A stretch of 64,000 nt of DNA. It comes from Pseudomonas canadensis. GTDB taxonomy: Bacteria > Pseudomonadota > Gammaproteobacteria > Pseudomonadales > Pseudomonadaceae. Below are positions 1 to 8,795 of the stretch, one piece after another. Each line of letters opens with the position of its first letter. The first letter of the stretch is position 1. The notes below the pieces were generated by a model that had not been told where the DNA came from, ran no database searches, and saw only the letters and a program-made list of their open reading frames with translations. Position numbers and translations under genes: made by a program. Location of the stretch: the NCBI RefSeq assembly GCF_000503215.1, contig NZ_KI628539.1, positions 372,001 through 436,000 of the forward strand. Direction: 5' to 3'.

Positions 1-48
1 CACTAGGGGTACCGTGCACCAACTCAACTGGCAATCCAGGTGGTTCCC

Positions 49-684
49 ATGCTCCGTGTAATTATTGCTGACGATCATCCTATTGTGCGTGTTGGGCAGA
101 AAGTAGTGATCGAGGCCAATGGCAAATGCAAGGTAGTGGGCGAGGCCGATGGTCCCGATCAACTATTGGAATTGGTGGCTCATCAGCCATGCGACGTGCT
201 GGTGACTGACTTCGCCATGCCGGGCAATCAACAGGCCGATGGTTATGGCTTGCTGGGCCTGCTGCACCGGCAATACCCGCAAATGCCGGTGATACTGGTG
301 ACCATGTTTGCCAATGTCGCCACCCTGCGCGCATCGTTTGCCCACGGCGCCAGGGCTATCGTCGCTAAAAGTGCGTCGGCCCGCGAGTTGCCGCAAGCGA
401 TCAAGGCGGTGTGTGGCGGCCAGACGTTTGTCAGCGAATGCCTGCGCCAGCAAATGGAAGAAGCCGGCACCCTGGACCAGCAAGCGGTCCCGCAGCTGTC
501 CGGCAAGGAGAGCGAAGTGGTGCGTATGCTCGCCAGCGGCATGACCGTCAGCCAGATCGCGGCGCGGGTCAACCGCAGCATCTCGACCATCAGCAAGCAG
601 AAAAGCACCGCGATGAGCCGGCTGTGCATTTCCACCGATGTGGATTTGTTCGCCTACGCACGCAGTAGTGGCATGGTGCCGTAA
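49..684 (+). CDS. NarL/FixJ-type response regulator, RcsB-like
   Basis: A 211-residue two-component response regulator. The N-terminal receiver domain (about residues 1-125) has the acidic pair near D8/D9 and the likely phosphoacceptor D54 in VTDFAMPG. The C-terminal LuxR-type helix-turn-helix (about 150-200) contains KESEVVRMLASGMTVSQIA and the NRSISTISKQK stretch, which resembles RcsB/EvgA-type regulators more than plain NarL. I chose the ATG at 49 because an AGGTGG ribosome-binding site lies five bases upstream; a GTG at 40 is in frame but lacks one. No sensor kinase follows, so its partner must lie upstream of the window or elsewhere. The target genes cannot be told from sequence. Confidence 0.9.
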   Translation: MLRVIIADDHPIVRVGQKVVIEANGKCKVVGEADGPDQLLELVAHQPCDVLVTDFAMPGNQQADGYGLLGLLHRQYPQMPVILVTMFANVATLRASFAHGARAIVAKSASARELPQAIKAVCGGQTFVSECLRQQMEEAGTLDQQAVPQLSGKESEVVRMLASGMTVSQIAARVNRSISTISKQKSTAMSRLCISTDVDLFAYARSSGMVP

Positions 685-776
685 GCTCGCTTATTTGCGT
701 GGCGAATGTCGGTAGCCTTGGCGGCGCGGGCAGCTTATCGTGCGCCTACTCTTTTCGACACCCGCGGAGCCTGCCC

Positions 777-1247
777 ATGAGTGATGCCCATAACGCCCTG
801 ATCACTGAGTTCTACAGCGCCTTCCAGCGCCTGGACGCCGAGGCCATGGCCGCCTGCTACACCGACGATGTGGTGTTCAGTGACCCTGCGTTTGGCGAAC
901 TGCACGGCCGTGATGCCGGGGACATGTGGCGCATGCTGACCACGCGGGCCAAAGACTTTTCCCTGACCTTCGACAACGTGCGCAGCGATGAGCGCAGTGG
1001 CAGTGCCCATTGGGTGGCGACGTACTTGTTCAGTGCTACCGGCAACACGGTGGTCAACGATATCCAGGCGCGCTTTGTGTTTCGCGACGGCAAGATCTGC
1101 GAGCACCACGACAGCTTCGATCTGTGGCGTTGGTCGCGGCAGGCGCTGGGCACCAAGGGCTTGCTGTTGGGTTGGACGCCGCTGGTGAAAAACGCCGTGC
1201 GTGCCCAGGCGTTGCGTGGTTTGAAGGCATTTCAGGCCAGTCGTTGA
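777..1247 (+). CDS. SnoaL-like / NTF2-fold polyketide-cyclase-type protein
   Basis: A 156-residue protein of the NTF2/SnoaL fold. The opening EFYSAFQRLDAEAMAACYTD and the later DIQARFVFRDGKICEHHDSF are characteristic of this cone-shaped alpha+beta barrel family, whose members bind or isomerise small hydrophobic ligands. The ATG at 777 follows a GGAG site seven bases upstream and gives a family-sized protein, whereas the longer frame from 699 has an unconvincing N-terminal tail. The substrate cannot be assigned. It sits alone between the response regulator and the GIY-YIG gene on the same strand, with no sign of a shared pathway. Confidence 0.8.
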   Translation: MSDAHNALITEFYSAFQRLDAEAMAACYTDDVVFSDPAFGELHGRDAGDMWRMLTTRAKDFSLTFDNVRSDERSGSAHWVATYLFSATGNTVVNDIQARFVFRDGKICEHHDSFDLWRWSRQALGTKGLLLGWTPLVKNAVRAQALRGLKAFQASR

Positions 1248-1284
1248 TAAGCTTGGCGCTCTTCTGTATTAGCCGAATCGACCT

Positions 1285-1560
1285 GTGACTGATCCTTCTG
1301 AACCCAAACCCTGGTTCGTCTACCTTGTACGCGCTGCCAATGGCTCGCTGTACTGCGGTATCAGCAATGACCCGGTGCGCCGCTTTGCTTCTCACCAGAG
1401 CGGCAAGGGCGCGCGGTTTTTCCTGTCCAGCCCGGCCGTGGCGCTGGTGTACACCGAGCAATGCGCGAGCAAGGGTGAGGCGTTGCGTCAGGAGCGGTTG
1501 ATCAAAAAGTTGAAAAAGAGTGCCAAGGAGTGCCTGGCGGCCAGCGGTTCATTGATTTGA
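1285..1560 (+). CDS. GIY-YIG nuclease superfamily protein (YhbQ-like)
   Basis: A 91-residue single-domain GIY-YIG protein starting at GTG 1285. The motif region reads FVYLVRAANGSLYCGISNDP, where VYLV and LYCGIS replace the GIY and YIG strands, followed by the conserved arginine of VRRFASHQ and by RFF. Stand-alone proteins of this size (E. coli YhbQ type, UPF0213) are proposed structure-specific nucleases in DNA processing, but their substrates are poorly defined. The C-terminus is lysine-rich (LIKKLKKSAK), consistent with nucleic-acid binding. It is 38 bases downstream of the SnoaL-like gene and could share its transcript. Confidence 0.85.
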   Translation: MTDPSEPKPWFVYLVRAANGSLYCGISNDPVRRFASHQSGKGARFFLSSPAVALVYTEQCASKGEALRQERLIKKLKKSAKECLAASGSLI

Positions 1561-1635
1561 CTGATGGGTTCCCATCGTCCCCAAACGGCGTGTTGCAGGC
1601 TAATCTAGCGGCTCACTTCTAGAGCGGAGCCTGGC

Positions 1636-2571
1636 ATGTCTGAGTTGATCCTCCACCACTACCCGCAGTCCCCCTTCGCTGAAAAAGCCCGCCTGATGCT
1701 GGGTTTCAAGGGTTTGTCCTGGCGCTCGGTGCATATCTCGCCGGTGATGCCCAAGCCGGACCTCACCGCCCTGACCGGCGGCTATCGCAAAACGCCGGTG
1801 TTGCAAGTCGGCGCGGATATCTACTGTGACACCGCCTTGATTGCCCGACGCCTGGAGCAGGAAAAGTCCGCTCCGGCGCTGTTTCCTCAAGGCCAGGAGT
1901 TGGTCACCCAAGCCTTCGCCGCCTGGGCCGACTCGGTGGTGTTTTCCCATGCCGTGGCGCTGGTGTTCCAGCCGGAATCCCTGGCGGTCAAATTTGCCAA
2001 GGTGCCGCCGGAAATGATCCAGGTGCTGGTGGCTGACCGCAGCAAGTTGTTCAGCGGCGGCACCGCAACCCGCGTGCAATTGGAGCAGGCCAAGCACCAA
2101 TGGCCGACGATCATCCATCGCATCAATCAGCAATTGCAGCACCCGGCCGGGGATTTCCTGTTCGGCGAGCCGTCGATTGCCGACTTTGCCCTGGCCCACC
2201 CACTGTGGTTCCTCAAAGGCTCTTCCGTGACGTCGCCGTTGGTGGATGCCTATCCTGCCGTCGCCGCTTGGCTGGATCGCGTGCTGGGTTTCGGCCACGG
2301 TACATCCACCCAGATGAGCGCCGATCAGGCCCTGGACGTATCGCGCAATGCGGCACCGGCTGTTCTGCCTGAAGAAGTCTTTGAGGACTTGAACGGCTTC
2401 AAGGCTGGCCAGCAGGTGACCATTTGCGCCACCGACTACGGCACCGACCCGGTGGCGGGCGAACTGCTGTTTGCCGGCCGCGAAGAGCTGATCCTGCGCC
2501 GCAGCGACGAACGTGCCGGCACCGTGCATGTGCATTTCCCACGCATGGGTTTTCGCATCCAGGCGCAATAA
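1636..2571 (+). CDS. Glutathione S-transferase family protein
   Basis: A 311-residue protein with an N-terminal thioredoxin-like GST domain (about 1-80: LILHHYPQSPFAEKARLML, then KTPVLQVGADIYCDTALIARRLE). The cis-proline (TPVL) and the glutathione-binding acidic/hydroxyl pair (D-T) are recognisable. An all-helical C-terminal domain follows (about 100-220). The protein is about 90 residues longer than canonical GSTs; the extra tail (about 225-311) looks like a small beta-rich extension. The ATG at 1636 has an AGCGGAGCC site upstream. Substrate unknown; conjugation or reductive detoxification is the family role. Confidence 0.85.
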   Translation: MSELILHHYPQSPFAEKARLMLGFKGLSWRSVHISPVMPKPDLTALTGGYRKTPVLQVGADIYCDTALIARRLEQEKSAPALFPQGQELVTQAFAAWADSVVFSHAVALVFQPESLAVKFAKVPPEMIQVLVADRSKLFSGGTATRVQLEQAKHQWPTIIHRINQQLQHPAGDFLFGEPSIADFALAHPLWFLKGSSVTSPLVDAYPAVAAWLDRVLGFGHGTSTQMSADQALDVSRNAAPAVLPEEVFEDLNGFKAGQQVTICATDYGTDPVAGELLFAGREELILRRSDERAGTVHVHFPRMGFRIQAQ

Positions 2572-2633
2572 ACAAAAATATTTGCAAATTAAGGTGAGGT
2601 AAATCCACCGCCCATCCGTGTAGTGCTTGAAAC

Positions 2634-2648
2634 TGCGATCTATTCGCA
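2634..2648. promoter_or_regulatory. Possible Fur box upstream of siderophore receptor
   Basis: The 15-base inverted repeat TGCGATC-T-ATTCGCA lies 32 bases before the receptor start. It matches the 7-1-7 Fur consensus TGATAAT-N-ATTATCA at 8 of 14 positions, with perfect TGCGA/TCGCA arms. Iron-repressed TonB receptors normally carry a Fur site here, so position supports it, but the match is only moderate. Confidence 0.35.
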
Positions 2649-2680
2649 TTAACAGCGTTTTCTACACGGGTTCTCACAGC

Positions 2681-5110
2681 ATGAAGTCGACGGCGGGCGG
2701 TTGGGTTAAACAGTGGCTGGGAGCCTCGGTATTGGCGGTATCGGGGTTGGCGTTGCTGCCGCTGAGTATGGCGCAGGCGCAGGCGCAGGAGCAGCAGAGC
2801 GCCCAGTTTAACTTTGCGCTGGCGGCCAAACCGTTGCCCCAGGCCTTGAGCGACTTCAGCCGGGTCACCGGCATCAGCGTGATCTACACCGACGAAGCGC
2901 CCTACGGCCTCAGCGCCCCGGCAGTCAGCGGGCAGATGAGTGCAAACCAGGCCCTGCAACGCCTGCTGGGCAACAGTGGCTTCACTTTCCGCCAGATCGA
3001 TGCCCGCACCCTGGCCCTTGAACCGCTGCCGACGGAAGGCGCGGTCAACCTCGGCGCCACGACCATCAGCGGTGCCGGCCAGGCCCAGGACAGCACCAGC
3101 TACCAGCCGCCGCCCACCAGTTCGGTGATGCGCTCCCACGCGCTGCTGCTGGAAACCCCGCAGACCGTCAACGTGGTGCCCGCCCAGGTACTGCGCGACC
3201 AGACCCCGCGCAATCTGGATGATGCCCTTGCCAACGTCAGCGGTATCACCCAGGCGAACACCTTGGCCAGTACCCAGGACGCGGTGATGCTGCGCGGCTT
3301 TGGCGACAACCGTAACGGTTCGATCATGCGCGACGGCATGCCCATCGTGCAGGGGCGTGCATTGAATGCCACGGCGGAGCGCGTCGAAGTGCTGAAGGGC
3401 CCGTCGTCGTTGCTCTACGGCATCCAGGATCCGGGTGGCGTGGTGAACATCGTCAGTAAAAAGCCTGAACTGGTGCAGTCCACCGCCCTGACCGTACGCG
3501 GCTCCACCTTCGGCGACGGCAAGAACGGCAGCGGCGGCAGCCTCGACACCACTGGCCCGATTGGCGACAGCGGCCTGGCCTATCGTCTGATCGTCGACCA
3601 TGAAGACGAAGACTATTGGCGTAACTTCGGCACTCACCGTGAGAGCCTGATCGCACCGTCCCTGGCCTGGTATGGCGACAGCACCCAATTGCTGTTTGCC
3701 TACGAACACCGCGAATTTCTCACACCGTTTGACCGTGGCACCGCCATCGACCCCAAGACCAATCACCCGCTGGACATCCCGGCCACACGGCGTCTGGATG
3801 AACCCTTCAACAACATGGAAGGCCGTTCCGATCTGTACCGTTTTGAAGCCGATCACGACTTGAACGATGATTGGAAAGCTCACTTCGGCTATAGCTGGAA
3901 CCGCGAGACCTACGACGCCAGCCAAGTGCGCGTCAGTGCGGTGAACACCAATGGCACCCTGACCCGCAAGATGGACGGCACCCAAGGGGCAATCACCACG
4001 GACCGTTTCGCCACCGCGAGCCTGGAAGGTAAGGTCAATGTGTTCGGCCTGCAGAACGATGTGGTGTTCGGCCTGGATGATGAGTACCGCAAAATCTACC
4101 GCGCCGACCTGATTCGTCAGAGTTCACGCGCCACCAGCTTCAACTACAACAATCCGGTGTACGGCAATGAAGTCGCGGGCACTACCGTCAGCCCTGCTGA
4201 CAGCGCCCAGACCGACCTGCTGCGCAGTGATTCGCTGTTCTTCCAGGACGCCATCCACCTGAACGAACAGTGGATTTTCGTCGCCGGCGCGCGCTATCAG
4301 ATGTATGACCAATACGCCGGCAAAGGCGTGCCGTTCAAGGCCAACACCAACGGCAACGGCCAGGCCTGGGTGCCGCGTGCGGGCCTGGTGTATCGCTACA
4401 CCGATGAACTGTCGTTCTACGGCAGCTACACCGAATCGTTCAAACCCAACTCCACCATCGCCGCCTTGGCCGATGGCAGCACCTTGACCGGCGACCTGAC
4501 GCCCGAGGAATCCAAGTCCTGGGAACTGGGGGCCAAGCTCGACATTCCGGGACGCATCACCGCCAGCGCGGCGCTGTTCAACATCGACAAGCGCAATGTG
4601 CTGGTCTCCGTCGGCTCCGGCGCCAACACCGTCTACAGCATCGCCGGCCAGGTGCGGTCCCGTGGCCTGGAACTGGACGCCACCGGCCAGTTGACCGACA
4701 AGGTGAGCCTGATCGGCAGCTACGCCTACACCGATGCGCTGGACGTCAAAGACAAGGATCCGACCCTGCAAGGCAATCGCCTGCAAAACGTTGCCAAGCA
4801 CACCGGTTCGCTGGCGGTGGCCTATGACTTCGGCAACATCTTTGGTGGCGACCAGTTGCGCGTGGGCACCGGTGCGCGTTACGTCGGTGCACGTGCAGGC
4901 GATGCGGCCAACGATTTCACCTTGCCGGGTTACACCGTGGCGGATGCCTTCGCGACCTACGACACCAAGATCGATGGGCAAAAGGTCAAGTTCCAGCTCA
5001 ACGTGAAGAACATGTTCGACCGCGTCTACTACACCTCGGCGGCCAGCCGCTTGTTTGTGTCCATGGGCGATGCGCGGCAGGTGTCGGTGTCCAGCACCCT
5101 GGAGTTCTAA
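2681..5110 (+). CDS. TonB-dependent siderophore receptor with N-terminal STN signalling domain
   Basis: A 809-residue outer-membrane ferric-siderophore receptor. From the ATG at 2681 it has a signal peptide ending near AQAQAQ, then an STN (secretin/TonB short N-terminal) domain (FNFALAAKPLPQALSDFSRV onward, about 45-120), a plug domain (VNVVPAQVLRDQTPRNLDDAL to IVSKKP) and a beta-barrel ending in the aromatic STLEF. The STN domain marks transducer-type receptors that signal to a FecR/FecI pair. No such pair is adjacent; one without a nearby receptor lies near 31.5-33 kb. The in-frame TTG at 2627 is rejected because it would bury the signal peptide. The ligand cannot be specified; FoxA, FhuE or FiuA-type are all possible. 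Confidence 0.9.
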   Translation: MKSTAGGWVKQWLGASVLAVSGLALLPLSMAQAQAQEQQSAQFNFALAAKPLPQALSDFSRVTGISVIYTDEAPYGLSAPAVSGQMSANQALQRLLGNSGFTFRQIDARTLALEPLPTEGAVNLGATTISGAGQAQDSTSYQPPPTSSVMRSHALLLETPQTVNVVPAQVLRDQTPRNLDDALANVSGITQANTLASTQDAVMLRGFGDNRNGSIMRDGMPIVQGRALNATAERVEVLKGPSSLLYGIQDPGGVVNIVSKKPELVQSTALTVRGSTFGDGKNGSGGSLDTTGPIGDSGLAYRLIVDHEDEDYWRNFGTHRESLIAPSLAWYGDSTQLLFAYEHREFLTPFDRGTAIDPKTNHPLDIPATRRLDEPFNNMEGRSDLYRFEADHDLNDDWKAHFGYSWNRETYDASQVRVSAVNTNGTLTRKMDGTQGAITTDRFATASLEGKVNVFGLQNDVVFGLDDEYRKIYRADLIRQSSRATSFNYNNPVYGNEVAGTTVSPADSAQTDLLRSDSLFFQDAIHLNEQWIFVAGARYQMYDQYAGKGVPFKANTNGNGQAWVPRAGLVYRYTDELSFYGSYTESFKPNSTIAALADGSTLTGDLTPEESKSWELGAKLDIPGRITASAALFNIDKRNVLVSVGSGANTVYSIAGQVRSRGLELDATGQLTDKVSLIGSYAYTDALDVKDKDPTLQGNRLQNVAKHTGSLAVAYDFGNIFGGDQLRVGTGARYVGARAGDAANDFTLPGYTVADAFATYDTKIDGQKVKFQLNVKNMFDRVYYTSAASRLFVSMGDARQVSVSSTLEF

Positions 5111-5161
5111 GGAGTTTATGGTAGCGTTGCCGCCACTGATGTCTTGGTGGAAACGATACTG

Positions 5162-6607
5162 ATGCATTTTGGACGATGGCTACATCTGCTGTGCTTGAGC
5201 GTTTTGCTGGGTGGTTGCGCGAGTGTTTCACCCACTTCCACCCCGGCAAGCCTGGAGCAACTCCTGGCTGACCCGGCCCTCAACGGCGCCACTGTTTCCC
5301 TGATGGTGCGTGATGCCCGTAGCGGTAGCACGCTCTATCAACACAACCCGCGAACCCGCCTGATTCCCGCCTCCAATCTCAAGTTGCTCACCACCGCAGC
5401 GGCGATGGATGTACTGGGGCCGCAATACCGCTTCTCCACGCAACTGCTGAGCAACGGCACGCAACAAGGTGAGCGCCTCGCCGGCAATCTGTACCTCAAG
5501 GGCCTGGGCGATCCGACCACGCAATTCGCTGATTACCAGACATTGGCGGCACAGCTCGCGGGCCAGGGCGTGCGCCAGATCCAGGGCGACTTGGTATTTG
5601 ACGATACCTTTTTCGACGCCGAACGCCTGGGTGTGGACTGGGCCCAGGACGACGAAAGTACCTACTATGGCGCGCAGATTTCCGCGCTGACCGTATCGCC
5701 TAACACGGATTTTGATGCGGGCACGCTACTGGTCACGGCAAAGGCGCCCGCCATGGTTGGCCAACCGGTCAGTGTGGTGGTGAGCCCGTCCACCGACTAC
5801 GTGCAACTGAACAACCGCGCTGTCAGCGGCCCCGGCAACAATTACGGCATCACTCGCCAGCACGGCACCAACCTGCTGCAACTCACCGGCGCGTTGGCGC
5901 CCGGCAAGCAAAGTCGACAGTGGGTGAGTGTGTGGGAACCGACGCAACTGGTGGCCAATCTGTTTGAACAGGCGCTGGCGCAGCAGGGCATTCAGGTGCT
6001 GGGGCGGCGTGTGATCGGCGGCGTAACCCCGGTAACAGCCAGGGTGTTGGCCGAGCACCAATCGGCGCCTTTGCAGGCACTGATCACGCCGCTGCTCAAG
6101 CTGTCGAATAACAATATGTCCGAAGCGTTGCTAAAGACCATGGGGCGCAAGCTGTCCAATGCTGGGACGGCGCAGGCGGGTGTCGCGGCAGTGGCGGATT
6201 TCATGCGCCGTCAAGGTTTGGACCCGATGACGTTGAGCCAGGTCGATGGTTCGGGCTTGTCGCGGCGCAATCTGGTGTCCTCGCAGAACCTCACCGACCT
6301 GCTGCTGGCGACGGCCAAACAGCCTTGGTTCGACGCTTGGTACAACGCTTTGCCAATCGCTGGAAACACCGATCGCATGAGCGGCGGCAGCCTGCGTTAT
6401 CGTCTGCGCGGGACGGCGGCGGAAAACAACCTGCACGCCAAGACCGGCTCCATGGCCGGTGTGTCGTCGTTGAGCGGCTACATCACCGACGCCCAGGGCC
6501 GGCGCCTGGTGTTTTCAATGATCAGCAACAATTACCTGAGCACCACCGCACCGATCCGCGCCCTGGAAAACCGCGTGGCGCTGGCCCTGGTGCAGTGGCA
6601 CGACTAG
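5162..6607 (+). CDS. dacB: D-alanyl-D-alanine carboxypeptidase/endopeptidase, PBP4 type, predicted lipoprotein
   Basis: A 481-residue S13-family penicillin-binding protein that trims or cleaves peptidoglycan cross-links in the periplasm. All three active-site motifs are present: SNLK (S71, K74), SNN (in LSNNNMSEALLK) and HAKTGSM near the C-terminus. The large insertion between SXXK and SXN typical of PBP4 is present. The N-terminus from ATG 5162 is a signal peptide with a lipobox (LLGGC, C19), so it is predicted to be lipidated; the TTG at 5144 is unlikely. It begins 51 bases after the receptor gene. It ends one base from the convergent IclR-family gene. Confidence 0.92.
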   Translation: MHFGRWLHLLCLSVLLGGCASVSPTSTPASLEQLLADPALNGATVSLMVRDARSGSTLYQHNPRTRLIPASNLKLLTTAAAMDVLGPQYRFSTQLLSNGTQQGERLAGNLYLKGLGDPTTQFADYQTLAAQLAGQGVRQIQGDLVFDDTFFDAERLGVDWAQDDESTYYGAQISALTVSPNTDFDAGTLLVTAKAPAMVGQPVSVVVSPSTDYVQLNNRAVSGPGNNYGITRQHGTNLLQLTGALAPGKQSRQWVSVWEPTQLVANLFEQALAQQGIQVLGRRVIGGVTPVTARVLAEHQSAPLQALITPLLKLSNNNMSEALLKTMGRKLSNAGTAQAGVAAVADFMRRQGLDPMTLSQVDGSGLSRRNLVSSQNLTDLLLATAKQPWFDAWYNALPIAGNTDRMSGGSLRYRLRGTAAENNLHAKTGSMAGVSSLSGYITDAQGRRLVFSMISNNYLSTTAPIRALENRVALALVQWHD

Positions 6608-6608
6608 T

Positions 6609-7388
6609 TCAGGGCTGATAGCCCATGCGCCAGCTCACGGCCCGGGTCGCCGCCAGCAAGTGCTGCGCCGCCGGGCCGTCTTCGTCGGCATGGAACAACG
6701 AGGTGGGACCGACCACGGTCATCACCGCCGCCACTTGGCCGATGGCGTTGAAGACCGGCGCGGATAACGCATCGACGCCGGGCATCAACAAGCCATGCAC
6801 AAAATGCAGGCCACGGTTGCGGATTTGTTCGCACGCGGTGGCGTAGGCCTGGTCATCTGCCAGGGCATGGGCGATGCCAGCCTGGATTTCGCGTTCACGC
6901 AGCTCCACGGTTTCCCGCGACGGTAGAAAGGCGCTGAACACCAACCCGGTGGACGAACTGAGCAGCGGCAGCACCGAACCCAATTGCGTCACCACCGTGA
7001 CGGCGCGCACGGCGGGTTCGATCTGCACCACGGTCGCGCCCTGGTTGCCCCATACCGCGAGGAAGCAGGTTTCATTCAACTCATCGCGCAGCTCCGCCAG
7101 GGGCATCGCGCCCACTTTCAAAACATCCATGCTGCCCAGCGCCGCCAAGCCCACGCGCAAGGCTTCGCGGCCCAGCCCGTAATGGTTGGTGGCGGTGTTC
7201 TGTTCAGCGAAACCCGATGCGATCAGCGCCTGCAGGTAGCGGTGCACCTTGCTCGCCGGCATCTGCACGTGTTCGGCCAGGCGTGACAGCGAAGTGGCCG
7301 GGGACAGCTCGGCCAGCGCCTTGAGGATATCGGTGCCCACTTCGGCCGAGCGGACTTTCTGTTTACCGGTGTCGCGGGGCTTTTCCAT
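6609..7388 (-). CDS. hmgR: IclR-family transcriptional regulator of homogentisate catabolism (HmgR-like)
   Basis: A 259-residue IclR regulator: winged helix at about 15-75 (GTDILKALAEL, SRLAEHVQMPASKVHRYLQAL) and a C-terminal effector-binding domain with the ETCFLAVWGNQGATVVQIEP region. It lies divergent from hmgA-fahA-maiA, the arrangement known for HmgR of P. putida, which represses the homogentisate genes and responds to homogentisate. The name therefore rests on context plus family. ATG 7388 gives the usual length; a TTG at 7451 would overlap the putative operator. No good Shine-Dalgarno precedes either start. Confidence 0.85.
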   Translation of the reverse strand: MEKPRDTGKQKVRSAEVGTDILKALAELSPATSLSRLAEHVQMPASKVHRYLQALIASGFAEQNTATNHYGLGREALRVGLAALGSMDVLKVGAMPLAELRDELNETCFLAVWGNQGATVVQIEPAVRAVTVVTQLGSVLPLLSSSTGLVFSAFLPSRETVELREREIQAGIAHALADDQAYATACEQIRNRGLHFVHGLLMPGVDALSAPVFNAIGQVAAVMTVVGPTSLFHADEDGPAAQHLLAATRAVSWRMGYQP

Positions 7389-7452
7389 GGAAGGGCGAGA
7401 ATCCAAGAGATGAATGGGCGTCTTTATAGCTTGACGGTCGATAGTGATCAAA

Positions 7453-7467
7453 TTACGTTATGCGTAA
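7453..7467. promoter_or_regulatory. Putative HmgR operator, TTACG-N5-CGTAA
   Basis: A perfect five-base inverted repeat TTACG-TTATG-CGTAA lies in the 120-base divergent region between the IclR-type regulator and hmgA, 41 bases before the hmgA start. A third half-site, ATTACG, follows at 7472. P. putida HmgR is known to bind a short palindrome of about 17 bp in the equivalent promoter. I assign this as the operator by position and symmetry only. Confidence 0.5.
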
Positions 7468-7508
7468 CTGGATTACGATAAAAATAACTGACCTACAGAG
7501 GACGATCC

Positions 7509-8792
7509 ATGAACCTCGAATACCTGTCGGGCTTCGGCAACGAATTCGCCAGCGAAGCCTTGCCCGGCGCACTGCCGGTCGGCCAGAACTCCCCGCAAAA
7601 AGCGCCCTACGGGCTGTACACCGAACTGTTCTCCGGCACCGCGTTTACCATGGTGCGCAGTGAAGCCCGGCGCACCTGGCTGTACCGCATTCAGCCGTCG
7701 GCCAATCACCCTGCTTTCATCAAATTGGAGCGGCAATTGGCCGGTGGGCCATTGGGGGCGGTGACGCCCAATCGCTTGCGCTGGAATCCGTTGGATTTGC
7801 CGAGCGAACCGACGGATTTCATTGATGGGCTTGTAGGCATGGTCGCCAATTCGGCGGCGCAAAAGCCCTCAGGCATCAGCATCTACTCCTATCGCGCCAA
7901 CCGTTCCATGGAGCGTGTGTTCTTCAACGCCGATGGCGAACTGTTGATCGTCCCCGAACAAGGTCGCCTGCGCATCGCCACCGAATTGGGCGTGCTGGAG
8001 GTGGAGCCGCTGGAGATCGTCGTGCTGCCGCGCGGCCTTAAATTCCGCGTCGAGCTGCTGGATGCTCAGGCGCGTGGTTATGTCGCCGAGAACCACGGCG
8101 CCCCGTTGCGCCTGCCAGACCTGGGCCCTATTGGCAGCAATGGCCTGGCCAATCCGCGCGACTTCCTGACGCCAGTCGCCCACTACGAAGATCAGAAGAA
8201 ACCGACAACGCTGGTACAGAAATTCCTCGGCGAACTCTGGGCCTGCGAGTTGGACCATTCACCCCTGAACGTGGTCGCCTGGCACGGCAACAACGTGCCG
8301 TACAAATACGACCTGCGCCGCTTCAACACCCTTGGCACCGTGAGCTTCGATCATCCGGACCCGTCGATCTTCACTGTCCTGACCTCGCCCACCAGCACCC
8401 ACGGCCTGGCCAACCTCGACTTCGTGATCTTCCCACCGCGTTGGATGGTGGCCGAGAACACCTTCCGTCCGCCGTGGTTCCACCGCAACCTGATGAACGA
8501 ATACATGGGCCTGATCCAGGGCGCCTACGACGCCAAGGCCGAAGGCTTCCTGCCCGGCGGCGCGTCGCTGCACAGCTGCATGAGTGCCCACGGCCCGGAC
8601 GGCGAGACCTGTACCAAGGCCATCAACGTAGAGCTGGCGCCGCACAAGATCGACAACACCATGGCCTTCATGTTCGAGACCAGCCAAGTGCTGCGTCCCA
8701 CCCAGTTCGCCCTGGACTGCCCGCAACTGCAAACCACTTATGACGCGTGCTGGGCCTCGCTGCCCGCCACCTTCAACCCGAACCGGAGATAA
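7509..8792 (+). CDS. hmgA: Homogentisate 1,2-dioxygenase
   Basis: A 427-residue Fe(II) ring-cleaving dioxygenase converting homogentisate to maleylacetoacetate in tyrosine/phenylalanine breakdown. The diagnostic start YLSGFGNEFASEALPGALP and the iron-ligand region (PPWFHRNLMNEYMG, then GGASLHSCMSAHGPD) are intact, and the length is normal. ATG 7509 is preceded by AGAGGA six bases upstream. It is the first gene of an hmgA-fahA-maiA operon; fahA starts three bases after its stop, so translation is probably coupled. Expected to be repressed by the divergent IclR regulator and induced by homogentisate. Confidence 0.98.
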   Translation: MNLEYLSGFGNEFASEALPGALPVGQNSPQKAPYGLYTELFSGTAFTMVRSEARRTWLYRIQPSANHPAFIKLERQLAGGPLGAVTPNRLRWNPLDLPSEPTDFIDGLVGMVANSAAQKPSGISIYSYRANRSMERVFFNADGELLIVPEQGRLRIATELGVLEVEPLEIVVLPRGLKFRVELLDAQARGYVAENHGAPLRLPDLGPIGSNGLANPRDFLTPVAHYEDQKKPTTLVQKFLGELWACELDHSPLNVVAWHGNNVPYKYDLRRFNTLGTVSFDHPDPSIFTVLTSPTSTHGLANLDFVIFPPRWMVAENTFRPPWFHRNLMNEYMGLIQGAYDAKAEGFLPGGASLHSCMSAHGPDGETCTKAINVELAPHKIDNTMAFMFETSQVLRPTQFALDCPQLQTTYDACWASLPATFNPNRR

Positions 8793-8795
8793 CCC

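Noticed and set aside
2627..2680. TTG 2627 as start of the siderophore receptor
   Set aside because: It would add 18 residues before a normal signal peptide and would cover the possible Fur box; ATG 2681 fits better.
2399..3985. 528-codon minus-strand frame across the GST and receptor genes
   Set aside because: It spans two unrelated, well-supported plus-strand genes and their promoter gap, so it cannot be a real gene in that form.
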